Origin: Sphingobacteriaceae bacterium
GTDB lineage: Bacteria > Bacteroidota > Bacteroidia > Sphingobacteriales > Sphingobacteriaceae
NCBI GenBank assembly: GCA_017745075.1
Contig: JAGIAD010000029.1
Location: 558,001 to 622,000 of the forward strand
DNA length: 64,000 nt
Direction: 5' to 3'
Positions 18,971-27,070 of this stretch are shown piece after piece (position 1 is the stretch's first letter; every line of letters starts with the position of its first letter). The notes below the pieces were generated by a model that searched no databases, was not told the origin of the DNA, and saw nothing but the letters and a program-made list of their open reading frames with translations. A program made the position numbers and the translations under genes.

Positions 18971-20914
18971 ATGAAGCTCTCTACTTTAACCATAGTGGTA
19001 ACTTTCATTTTGCCATTATCTGCAAATGCTCAAAGAGTTCTAGATAGAACTGAAATCGATTCCTGGCCAAAGGATAACAAAACAGTAAATTTGGATGATA
19101 GTTATGATAGAGCATCGTCCTACCTTTACGTATTAAATAAACAAAAATTTTTGGACCTCTTTAACGGAATCGAATATACTCGAGAAGAACAGAAAGCACT
19201 CGGAATCAAAAAAGATGACAAATCGAATTTTCTTTCATTAACATTAGATATCCAACATAAAAATATTGCAGCTGGTGAAAAAGTAATTATTCCATTGTTG
19301 ATGTATGACTTCTCTGTGCCAGAAAAGACCACCGCTTCAAGTGGAAATAATGGAATGATCTTTAGTGATGTAAAGGTTTCTGAATTGAAGACTAACATCT
19401 TGGGCAAGGTTAACGTTAAAGCGATGATCCGAAATTCGTCTACAGCATTTTGGAAAGATATAGCATCAATTGCTGCTGACCTTGGAAAATCTGCGACCAG
19501 CATCTCTATGGGTGATCCCAAAGGAATTATGGATCTCACAGGTAAGTTAACTACCCATCTTAACACGGGATTCGAAGCGCTAAATAAATTAAGTAATGGA
19601 ACTAGAGAAGAAAATCATAGTTTCTATATTGATTTAGTTGATCGCGGAGCTAGCTCTGACTTTGATGAAAAGGTAATAGCAGCCAGATTATATCAGGTAC
19701 ATTGGCTCAAAGATAAGAACGTTAAACTTCAGGACTTTTTCAAAAAAATTCCGTTAGATAATAAACTAACACCTAAAAAATTTCAGGAAGAGGTCTTCAA
19801 TACCAATCTTCCGCTGGTTTTAGTAATTGAAACCCGATCAAAAACCAAGATCAATAAAGGAAATCCTGTTTTTACAGCAGACTATAAAAAAGAAATTGAT
19901 GCTGAGTATAGTAATGCTGCTCAGGAATCATTTCAGCTGTTAAAAGAATATAATGAGAATTTCACTACCGCTTATAATGCCTCTCAAGCATTTGAAATCT
20001 ATAATTCTTCTGCTACTTTGCAGACACCAAATTGGGCGGCCCTCATCAATGGAATCGACCTTGTTTATCAATTTCGAACTAGAGTAGCAGTTCTAAACTC
20101 AAAATACTCAGCAATTTCACTTAACCAAGATGTTAAGACACGGTATGCGGTTATAAAATCAAGGTATGAAACAATTGATAATTTAATGACTTCTACGCTT
20201 CAAAATCAGAAATCAAATTACCAGATGGAAACTGCAAACAATTCAATAACAACATTGCTAAATCCAATTTCACTAAATTCATCAATTGAAAACCTGTATG
20301 GTGAATTGGCTAAACTTGAGGCTTATGACGCAATTGTAAAAAATGTCTCGTCTGTAAATAAACCCACCAGCTTATCATATCAACAATACACCTTTCTTAA
20401 AGGGCAGTATGAATCAGCTTTATTGTCAAAACTTACACAAAACAGTCCTAGTAACTCCGCAGAAAAGGTTAGATATTATGAAGATATACTAAATAACTAT
20501 ACACTTTGCAAAGCCTGCTTGATTGATGCCACCACGAAACTACCATTTTATATTAAACAAACCCTTACTGAAGTTCGGGATAGCTACCAAGATTTAACAG
20601 TGAAAGAGTATCAGGATTTTAATGAATGTCGCAAAGCGATAGAAGCCGAACTCGTTTCAGCTAAAAAGAAATTGGAAAATTTAGACGATCTAGAAAAAAC
20701 AATTGGAAATCGTAGTATAGCCGAGCTAGATAACAATCTTAGAATTTGGAAAGAGTATGTCGGTAAAGATTCAGCAACAATGACGAAAGAAGATATTGCC
20801 CGTTCAATAGCAATTTTAAAGGATGCCAGGAAGATAATTAACGAAAAACTTATCTCCCTTCGTACAGTAAGCTTAGTATCTAAAGATGTTTGCGTTAGCC
20901 CTAGCACAAAATGA
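18971..20914 (+). CDS. Secreted protein of unknown function, 647 aa
   Basis: A clear Sec signal peptide (MKLSTLTIVVTFILPLSANA, cleavage before QRV) is followed by a mature part with a beta-rich first third (about 80-260) and a long helical, coiled-coil-prone second half (about 310-640; many Lys/Glu/Leu heptads). Two Cys near CKACL (about 515-518). I do not recognise a family. It diverges from the sigma gene and overlaps a tiny downstream ORF by 4 nt (ATGA). It stands between the FecR system and the peptide-export locus and cannot be assigned to either. Confidence 0.75.
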   Translation: MKLSTLTIVVTFILPLSANAQRVLDRTEIDSWPKDNKTVNLDDSYDRASSYLYVLNKQKFLDLFNGIEYTREEQKALGIKKDDKSNFLSLTLDIQHKNIAAGEKVIIPLLMYDFSVPEKTTASSGNNGMIFSDVKVSELKTNILGKVNVKAMIRNSSTAFWKDIASIAADLGKSATSISMGDPKGIMDLTGKLTTHLNTGFEALNKLSNGTREENHSFYIDLVDRGASSDFDEKVIAARLYQVHWLKDKNVKLQDFFKKIPLDNKLTPKKFQEEVFNTNLPLVLVIETRSKTKINKGNPVFTADYKKEIDAEYSNAAQESFQLLKEYNENFTTAYNASQAFEIYNSSATLQTPNWAALINGIDLVYQFRTRVAVLNSKYSAISLNQDVKTRYAVIKSRYETIDNLMTSTLQNQKSNYQMETANNSITTLLNPISLNSSIENLYGELAKLEAYDAIVKNVSSVNKPTSLSYQQYTFLKGQYESALLSKLTQNSPSNSAEKVRYYEDILNNYTLCKACLIDATTKLPFYIKQTLTEVRDSYQDLTVKEYQDFNECRKAIEAELVSAKKKLENLDDLEKTIGNRSIAELDNNLRIWKEYVGKDSATMTKEDIARSIAILKDARKIINEKLISLRTVSLVSKDVCVSPSTK

Positions 20915-21030
20915 AACCAATTAAAATGGATAAGATCGAACAGTTTGAAATGGTTTACCAATCTTACCTTGACCAAGAACAAGACATTAAAACCATAATA
21001 TATTCTGAGGAATGGCAAGTATTTCTTTAG
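20911..21030 (+). CDS. Tiny ORF coupled to the secreted protein gene, 39 aa
   Basis: The ATG overlaps the TGA of the 647-aa gene (ATGA), the usual sign of translational coupling. The product is acidic and hydrophilic (begins MKPIKMDKIEQFEMVYQSYL), without signal or membrane segment. No family is known, and a chance frame of this length cannot be excluded. Confidence 0.35.
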   Translation: MKPIKMDKIEQFEMVYQSYLDQEQDIKTIIYSEEWQVFL

Positions 21031-21099
21031 CCCCCCTGTTTAAGGAAACACAAAAGTGAAAGCTATATAGCAACCAATAGGCAGCAGTTGTTTCCAAGA

Positions 21100-22383
21100 T
21101 TAATGATTGTTTAATATTTTGGTTATATTTCTGAAAAACCGTTGGAGCAGAGAACTCTCTTCAGTAATAATTTCTGCATCAGCTTGCATCCCGTTTTTCA
21201 GGACAATTTTACGATTAGGATCTTTATTCTCGAAATGTTCGAAACTTACTTTTGCAACAAATACACTGTCTTTATAGGCTACATCTGAAATATAAGTAAG
21301 CTTTCCTCTTATCATACCGTACTGTTCATAAGGGTAACTACGCAATTTAACCAATGCACTGGCTCCTTTCTTTATCTTACCCATGTTGTATTGAGGGATC
21401 TGCACCTCTCCGAAAAAATCGGTATTACCAGGATTGATGACAAAAACTTCCTGACCCGACTGTAGATTTTGATTTTCCTGGACGATGCCTGCAAAACTAA
21501 CCTTACCAGCCACTGGGGCTACTAAAATATGCTGCATTATCCAGTTATCACTTTCCGTGGTACATTGGTTTAATGCCTGAACAAATTTTGCCTGCTCTTC
21601 TGATATGGTGCGGCGCAGGTCCAAAAGCTCTTTCTCTTTGGCGCTGTAAGCACTAGAGTTATTGAGAATTGCTGTTTCACTCTGCTGCAAGGGATATTTT
21701 GAGGCTAAATATTTATTTTCCTGCTGTGCAAACTCACTTCTTGATATCACCTTGTTTTTATACAGCTTCTGATAGGCTTTGTATTCCTCTTCCTGGTTCG
21801 CATATTCCAGTTGTTGTATCTTTTGCTGTTGTAATATCTGGTTATTCAATTTCTTGATATTGTTTAGGTCTTTTTCAAGAAAGGACATCCGATCAAGATA
21901 GTAGCCATTTTTGGTGGTCGCCTGATACTGGAGGTATTGTTGGTAAAAGCTTTGGTAACTACCCTGCATTTCACCAATATTTAGCCCTTCTGGCAGCGCA
22001 ATTGTTTCAAATTGGTGCTTTGAAATCCGTAACTGCACTTTCTTCAACTCCCGATTCAGCCTCAACACATCATTGGCGTTCGCAGTACTTTCCATGTATG
22101 CTAAAGCCTGCCCGGATGTTACAGTTTGTCCTTCTGAAACAAGCAAATTGGTGAGCTTTCCCGTTTGTTTTGCAAGTACAGTTTTCGGGGCATTCAGGCT
22201 ATTTACCTTCAGGTTGGTTTTAACTATATCCGGGTAGTTTAAAAATGAAGAAAGTAAAATAATACTCCCCAAAATCCCAAACACCAAAGTGATTCCCCAC
22301 TTCAATATCCACGAGGGAACTGCCGTAATAATTTCGTGAATTTCGTCACTAACAACCTGCTGTCGCAATCTCGTCTCTGGCAT
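21100..22383 (-). CDS. HlyD-family membrane fusion (adaptor) protein
   Basis: 427 residues: a short cytoplasmic N-terminus, one membrane helix (about 29-50), a first lipoyl half (GKLTNLLVSEGQTVTSGQAL, about 95-115), a long coiled-coil hairpin (about 120-285), a second lipoyl half (APVAGKVSF) and a beta-barrel domain ending with 'KNGMQADAEIITEESS'. It links the peptidase-ABC transporter to the outer membrane in type I export of double-glycine peptides. It is the last gene of the minus-strand operon, starting 12 nt after the ABC gene. No TolC gene is seen in the locus, so a TolC encoded elsewhere is assumed. Confidence 0.9.
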   Translation of the reverse strand: MPETRLRQQVVSDEIHEIITAVPSWILKWGITLVFGILGSIILLSSFLNYPDIVKTNLKVNSLNAPKTVLAKQTGKLTNLLVSEGQTVTSGQALAYMESTANANDVLRLNRELKKVQLRISKHQFETIALPEGLNIGEMQGSYQSFYQQYLQYQATTKNGYYLDRMSFLEKDLNNIKKLNNQILQQQKIQQLEYANQEEEYKAYQKLYKNKVISRSEFAQQENKYLASKYPLQQSETAILNNSSAYSAKEKELLDLRRTISEEQAKFVQALNQCTTESDNWIMQHILVAPVAGKVSFAGIVQENQNLQSGQEVFVINPGNTDFFGEVQIPQYNMGKIKKGASALVKLRSYPYEQYGMIRGKLTYISDVAYKDSVFVAKVSFEHFENKDPNRKIVLKNGMQADAEIITEESSLLQRFFRNITKILNNH

Positions 22384-22394
22384 AACAATAAAGA

Positions 22395-24581
22395 TTAATT
22401 ACCTAACTCTAATTGGTTCCTAACAAGTTGATAATACTCCCCCTTAGCTTTGGTCAGTTCAGCGTGGGTTCCCTGTTCTATAATGATACCCTTATCCAAG
22501 ACAACTATATTGTCTGCGTTTTTAACTGTGCTTAAGCGGTGTGCGACAACCACTACCGTCCGTCCCCTGAAAAAATTTTCGAGATTTTTCATAATTACCT
22601 TTTCGTTATTGGAGTCCAGAGAGTTGGTAGCCTCATCAAAAAATATATATTCAGGATCTTTATACACTGCCCGAGCAATAAGTATCCTTTGCCGTTGTCC
22701 CTGACTGATACCATTTCCTTCAGGGCCGATCTTCGTATTCAAGCCAAGAGGTAAACTATCAATAAAATCAATAATATTTGCCATTTGGATGGCGTGTCTA
22801 AGTTTATGCATATCCGGATATTCATCTCCCACAGCAATATTTTTAGCGATAGTATCAGAAAAAATAAAGCCGTCCTGCATCACCACGCCACATAGGCCAC
22901 GCCAATAACGAAAGCTTACTTGGTCAAGGTAACCGTTACCGACTTTAATATCACCTTTCTGCGGTTCGTAAAAACGCAGTAAGAGCTTTAGTATTGTTGT
23001 CTTACCACTTCCACTCATGCCGACTATCGCTGTGGTCTTACCTTGTGGTATATTTAGGTTAATTTTCGAAAGAACAGGTTCATTTCCCGCACCAGGATAA
23101 GTAAATGTAATATTCCGCAGAGACAAGCTCATGTCTGAGGGAAGTTCTTTTATAAAGCTCTTTTCAATTGGTTCTTCATCTGATAGTTCTCTCACTTCGT
23201 TCAAACGTTCCAGGGAAATCTTAGCATCCTGTAGCTGTTGTACAAAGCCAAGCATCTGCTCAATAGGACTGTTAAGCTGTGCTATAATATATTGTACTGC
23301 CATCATAGCCCCCAATGTTAATTGCCCGTCGATAACAGACTTGGCGACAAGAAACGTTATAAGGATATTTTTCCCTTCATTGATAAAAAAAGTTCCGGCC
23401 TGCTGGTATTGCCCGAGTTTAAGGCTGGAAATATTAAAACGGAAAAGACCAGCTTGCACACGTTCCCATTCCCACCGTTTTTGTTGCTCACAATTATTCA
23501 GCTTGATCTCTTGCATCCCATTGATAAGTTGAACAATCGAACTTTGATTTTTGGCAGAAAGCTCAAATCGCTTCAAGTCAAGCTTACGCCTCCTATTAAG
23601 AAAAACTATAACCCAGAAACTATATAAAATGGTACTTACCAAAAAAATAATAAAAATAGTAATGTTATAGTAAGCAAGTACGAAACTGAATATAACCAGG
23701 TTAAACAACGAGAATACGACACTTAATGTAGAACCAGTCAGGAACGTTTCTATCCGCTTCTGGTCGTTCATACGCTGCATGATATCTCCGGTCATTTTAG
23801 TATCAAAGAAGCTGATCGGCAGTTTCATCAACTTTATCAGAAAATCTGTCAGAATTGAAATATTCACACGCGTACTGATATGCAGCAGTATCCAGGACCT
23901 GATAAAATCAACGCTCAGCCTCCCTATAAAAAGCATTGTCTGAGCAATAAGAATGATGTAAATAAAATTCAGATTTCTTGTATTAATCCCAACATCTACA
24001 ACAGATTGGGTAAGAAATGGCAGGATCAACTGCAAGATGCTCCCAACGCAAAGGCCAACCAAAATCTGAAGCACCAGGGTTCTATGAGGTTGTAAGTAGC
24101 CTAGTAGGTAGGATACATCTAATTGCGGACGACCATCGCCTGATTGTTCATAGAATTCGGGAGTAGGAGTTACAATGAGCGCAAACCCATCAAGATCATC
24201 TTCACCAGCTTTTCCAATCCAATAGTCAAACAATTCATCTTTGGTGTAGGTTATCAGACCGTTTGCCGGGTCTGCAATATAGTAACGGCCATTCTTTATC
24301 CTATAAAGCACTACGAAGTGGTTTTTATTCCAATGCAGTATCAATGGTAGCTCTACATCACTTAGAAGTTCGATATCAAGACGGGCCCCTGTGGCCCTAA
24401 AGCCAATCTTCTCTGCCGCTTCACTAATACCCAATAGTGAAACACCAGCGCGGTTGATACCTGATAGGTCTCTCAGCTTCTGAAGACTAAAATTTTTACC
24501 GTAATGTTTGGCTATCATGCGCAGGCATGTTGGGCCACAATCCATTTGATCAGGCTGCTTATAGTAGATGAAGGTCTTCAA
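22395..24581 (-). CDS. Peptidase-containing ABC transporter (C39, bacteriocin-type)
   Basis: 728 residues in the standard three-part order. An N-terminal C39 peptidase (about 1-140) carries the catalytic Cys15 in QMDCGPTC, the His in HWNKNHFVV and the Asp in ADPANG. A six-helix membrane domain spans about 165-460. The ATPase follows, with Walker A GMSGSGKTT near 520, signature ISQGQRQR near 625 and Walker B FFDEATNSLD near 647. The family cuts leader peptides after Gly-Gly and exports the rest. All catalytic motifs are intact. The double-glycine precursors on the same strand (26544-26905) are the obvious substrates. Confidence 0.95.
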   Translation of the reverse strand: MKTFIYYKQPDQMDCGPTCLRMIAKHYGKNFSLQKLRDLSGINRAGVSLLGISEAAEKIGFRATGARLDIELLSDVELPLILHWNKNHFVVLYRIKNGRYYIADPANGLITYTKDELFDYWIGKAGEDDLDGFALIVTPTPEFYEQSGDGRPQLDVSYLLGYLQPHRTLVLQILVGLCVGSILQLILPFLTQSVVDVGINTRNLNFIYIILIAQTMLFIGRLSVDFIRSWILLHISTRVNISILTDFLIKLMKLPISFFDTKMTGDIMQRMNDQKRIETFLTGSTLSVVFSLFNLVIFSFVLAYYNITIFIIFLVSTILYSFWVIVFLNRRRKLDLKRFELSAKNQSSIVQLINGMQEIKLNNCEQQKRWEWERVQAGLFRFNISSLKLGQYQQAGTFFINEGKNILITFLVAKSVIDGQLTLGAMMAVQYIIAQLNSPIEQMLGFVQQLQDAKISLERLNEVRELSDEEPIEKSFIKELPSDMSLSLRNITFTYPGAGNEPVLSKINLNIPQGKTTAIVGMSGSGKTTILKLLLRFYEPQKGDIKVGNGYLDQVSFRYWRGLCGVVMQDGFIFSDTIAKNIAVGDEYPDMHKLRHAIQMANIIDFIDSLPLGLNTKIGPEGNGISQGQRQRILIARAVYKDPEYIFFDEATNSLDSNNEKVIMKNLENFFRGRTVVVVAHRLSTVKNADNIVVLDKGIIIEQGTHAELTKAKGEYYQLVRNQLELGN

Positions 24582-24644
24582 CTTTTTTGAGAAGGTTACA
24601 AATAAATAACGCGTAAATAAATTATTTTAAAGATTTAGAATCTA

Positions 24645-25799
24645 TCATTTGGGAAAAAGCTCTTGAAGCTTCTTTTCCAGCAGGTCGCCCCGGAGATCCT
24701 GTGCAATGACCTTACCCGTAGGATCTACAAGAAAATTCGATGGTATTGCTGTAACACCGAAAAGAGATTTAGCCTTTTCATCGAAATCACTCACATTCGA
24801 CCATAAATCCAGACCGTCTTTATGCATTGCAGCCATCCACTTATCCTTATCTCTTTCGTGATCAAGGGTCACGCTTAAAATATCAAAGCCCTTTGAGCTA
24901 AATTTATGAAAAGCTTTGATCAGAATGGGATTTTCGTCCCTGCAAGGACCACACCAACTTGCCCAGAAATCAAGCAATAGATACTTTCCTTTATAATCTG
25001 ACAGCGCAATACCCATTTTACCCGTTGTGTCCCGTAATGTCAGATCGGGAATATATTCCTGTACTTTCACGATTGCTTTTGCTTCATTTATTTTAGCAGA
25101 TAATAGTTTCGCAGATGGAAGACCTTTTATTGCTGTATCAAGCAATTGATAAAGTGAACGGATATAATCTGGCTTAGATTTGATTCTGGGAGAGGCTATC
25201 GGTGTCGTTGCATAATTCCAAAGGGCATACAATCCTACCGCAGATGATCTGTATTTTAGAGCATTTTTTTTATATACGTTTTCTTCTATGACAGTAGCAA
25301 GGGAATCTTTCAATCGGGATATTTCACCTTCAACCTGCTCAATTGACTTGTTTTCATAACTGACATTTTTGAGTAAGGAATCCTTTTTGAATTTGATGTT
25401 ACGTTCCTGCCTATCCATTTCTAAAAAATCCTGGTTAATAGCTGTTTTGTTTCTAATTTCCGGTCGTAGTCCATCTTTAAAATAGAACTCCTGTCTGGAA
25501 GGTCCAGTCCAAAAACCGATCGAAGTTGACTTCGATTTTTTCCAATTAAAAATGAAGCTGAAAAATTTTGGTTCTTTCAGTGGCATGCTAAAAGAGAGCT
25601 TGTTATTTATAATCTTGCAGGTATCAAATGTACTTGCATCACCGCTGAGGCTATTGATTACAACCTTTACCTTTTGAACAGTATCGGTCAAACCTTTAAG
25701 GTCAGCAAAGATTGTAAACGTGTGCTCGTTATTGCTTTGGGCAAATAATACCGTTTGAAAGCATATCAGAAAACATACCATTAAAAATCGCATTAGCAT
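24645..25799 (-). CDS. TlpA-family disulfide reductase with DUF4369-like N-terminus
   Basis: 384 residues: a Sec signal (cleavage near LFAQ), a DUF4369-type beta domain (about 25-110), a helical linker (about 115-235) and a thioredoxin domain (about 245-384) with the classical WCGPC near residues 281-285 and cis-Pro in 'VTAIPSNFLVDPTGK'. It lies between the exporter and the precursors in the same operon. The likely role is to reduce or isomerise disulfides of the exported Cys-rich peptides, or to keep the periplasmic machinery in the right redox state (inference). Confidence 0.88.
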   Translation of the reverse strand: MLMRFLMVCFLICFQTVLFAQSNNEHTFTIFADLKGLTDTVQKVKVVINSLSGDASTFDTCKIINNKLSFSMPLKEPKFFSFIFNWKKSKSTSIGFWTGPSRQEFYFKDGLRPEIRNKTAINQDFLEMDRQERNIKFKKDSLLKNVSYENKSIEQVEGEISRLKDSLATVIEENVYKKNALKYRSSAVGLYALWNYATTPIASPRIKSKPDYIRSLYQLLDTAIKGLPSAKLLSAKINEAKAIVKVQEYIPDLTLRDTTGKMGIALSDYKGKYLLLDFWASWCGPCRDENPILIKAFHKFSSKGFDILSVTLDHERDKDKWMAAMHKDGLDLWSNVSDFDEKAKSLFGVTAIPSNFLVDPTGKVIAQDLRGDLLEKKLQELFPK

Positions 25800-25804
25800 T
25801 CAGT

Positions 25805-26476
25805 CTATTTTACAAAAAGTCGGTCCATTCTTTTCTTTAATTCAACACCCTGCCTGGTTGACCTTAGCCGCTCCGACAACAATTGATAATATGCCCTGGG
25901 ATCTCTACCCATAGCCTCAAGCCTGGGACGCAAGGGTAGCTCGTACATCATCACAACAGCTTTTAATTGGAGCAGGCTCATTGGTGAATCTGGATATTTT
26001 TTGAAAAAACCAACTTCATTATCTTTATCCAGCATCTGGTAGTATTCTTCCATTTCTTTAGTCAGCTTCCCATCACTTGCAATATTTGCATAGCCCACGG
26101 AATCCTGGTTTTTTATATTGAGTGTAATGTCTTCCACAACGATATGTCTGGCTTTAATAGACCAAATTCGTTCCCTTATTTTTGAAATCGTTTCAGGCAT
26201 GGTAATGTTCGATCTATCATCTACGAAAATATAAGCAGTCTTCAATATGTCATCCCCTAGCTGAACTGTACCTTTGAATTCTGCTCTGCTATCTTTAATA
26301 GGGACCATCGTGAACTTTCCTGTATCCTGGGTAGAGCTTAAATTTTTAGGCATCGCCAAATAGGCATACTTAGACTGAACCTCAGGCGCCAGAAGTACCT
26401 TGATATGATAGTTTACCACCTGACCGAATGTCATAATCGGCAGTAGCAATAAGAGTAGAATTTTGGTAGATTTCAT
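25805..26476 (-). CDS. Secreted TlpA relative lacking the thioredoxin domain, 223 aa
   Basis: A Sec signal (cleavage near MTFGQ), a beta-rich first half and a helical second half ('EMEEYYQMLDKDNEVGFFKKYPDSPMSLLQLKAV'-type region, here split: EMEEYYQMLDKDNE and then FFKKYPDSPMSLLQL). The layout matches the DUF4369 and helical parts of Bacteroidota TlpA proteins, but the gene stops where the thioredoxin domain would begin. It has no Cys after the signal, so it cannot act as a thioredoxin. Start and stop are clean and it precedes the full TlpA gene by 5 nt, so it looks like a functional accessory, perhaps peptide-binding, not a recent truncation. Confidence 0.7.
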   Translation of the reverse strand: MKSTKILLLLLLPIMTFGQVVNYHIKVLLAPEVQSKYAYLAMPKNLSSTQDTGKFTMVPIKDSRAEFKGTVQLGDDILKTAYIFVDDRSNITMPETISKIRERIWSIKARHIVVEDITLNIKNQDSVGYANIASDGKLTKEMEEYYQMLDKDNEVGFFKKYPDSPMSLLQLKAVVMMYELPLRPRLEAMGRDPRAYYQLLSERLRSTRQGVELKKRMDRLFVK

Positions 26477-26506
26477 AATAATTTTTAATTATTTTTCAAG
26501 GTAAGT

Positions 26507-26536
26507 AAAATAACAGGTCATATGACCTGTTATTTT
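26507..26536 (-). terminator. Perfect palindrome between precursor genes and export genes (partial terminator?)
   Basis: A 30-nt perfect palindrome: AAAATAACAGGTCAT followed by its exact complement. It lies 7 nt after the second precursor gene and 30 nt before the next gene on the minus strand. On that strand it is followed by a short T-rich run. It can form a hairpin that stops most transcripts after the precursors, allowing more peptide than exporter mRNA. Confidence 0.65.
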
Positions 26537-26543
26537 TTTTAAT

Positions 26544-26714
26544 TTAAGTAGTTGAATAGGCACTGCACACTCGGTCTGCTTGATTTATGCTTATTCCGTT
26601 CGCAATGCTGCAATTAAGACAGATTTCATAACTGTTCCAATTACCAGTAGCACATACGTTTCCTCCGGTTACATTTTTCATCTCAGCCTTGCTGAGTAAT
26701 TTTACTTGTTTCAT
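26544..26714 (-). CDS. Double-glycine leader peptide precursor 2, 56 aa
   Basis: Reads MKQVKLLSKAEMKNVTGG followed by a core of 38 residues: starts NVCATGNWNSYEIC, contains LNCSIANG and ends QADRVCSAYSTT. The leader matches the Bacteroidota double-glycine type (K-x-EMKNVxGG) cut by C39 peptidase-transporters. The core has four Cys in the same spacing as the neighbouring precursor. It starts 11 nt after that gene's stop on the same strand and has the same upstream context (AAACCTTTAAAAAATG). The gene is short and easily missed. Confidence 0.85.
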   Translation of the reverse strand: MKQVKLLSKAEMKNVTGGNVCATGNWNSYEICLNCSIANGISINQADRVCSAYSTT

Positions 26715-26725
26715 TTTTTAAAGGT

Positions 26726-26905
26726 TTACGTAGTTTGGAGTCCGGAGGTATAACGGCACACTCGATCTGCTTGTACTGGATCTGTGCCATATGAAATGCT
26801 GCAATTATAACAGATGTCATAATTGTTCCAGTTACCGGTTGTACAAATACTTCCACCTGTTACATTTTTCATCTCAGCTTTGCTGATAAATTTCACTTTT
26901 TTCAT
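26726..26905 (-). CDS. Double-glycine leader peptide precursor 1, 59 aa
   Basis: Leader MKKVKFISKAEMKNVTGG, core starting SICTTGNWNNYDIC, then YNCSISYG and QADRVCRYTSG. An in-frame ATG 45 nt upstream (26950) would add 15 residues, but the start at 26905 is preferred because leader and upstream bases then match the paralogue at 26544-26714. The core keeps TGNWN, NCSI, QADRVC and all four Cys. Two disulfides are possible, which fits the VKOR-thioredoxin gene just upstream. The product may be a bacteriocin, signal or other exported peptide; the sequence does not say which. Confidence 0.85.
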   Translation of the reverse strand: MKKVKFISKAEMKNVTGGSICTTGNWNNYDICYNCSISYGTDPVQADRVCRYTSGLQTT

Positions 26906-27070
26906 TTTTAAAGGTTTAAAATTGTTATAAATTTTTTTGTTGTCCTTCACGCAGGACCAACTTTAGCGATGCAGGGAAACGCCAGCATTCGTTTTTGGAC
27001 AGAATAGTTGCAACCTTCTGCCCTTTTTGCGCAAAAATTTCTTTCAATATCTACTAGTTTTAACAGATGT

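Noticed and set aside
26906..26950. Longer form of precursor 1 from the upstream ATG
   Set aside because: The paralogue starts at the equivalent of 26905, with matching upstream bases and leader.
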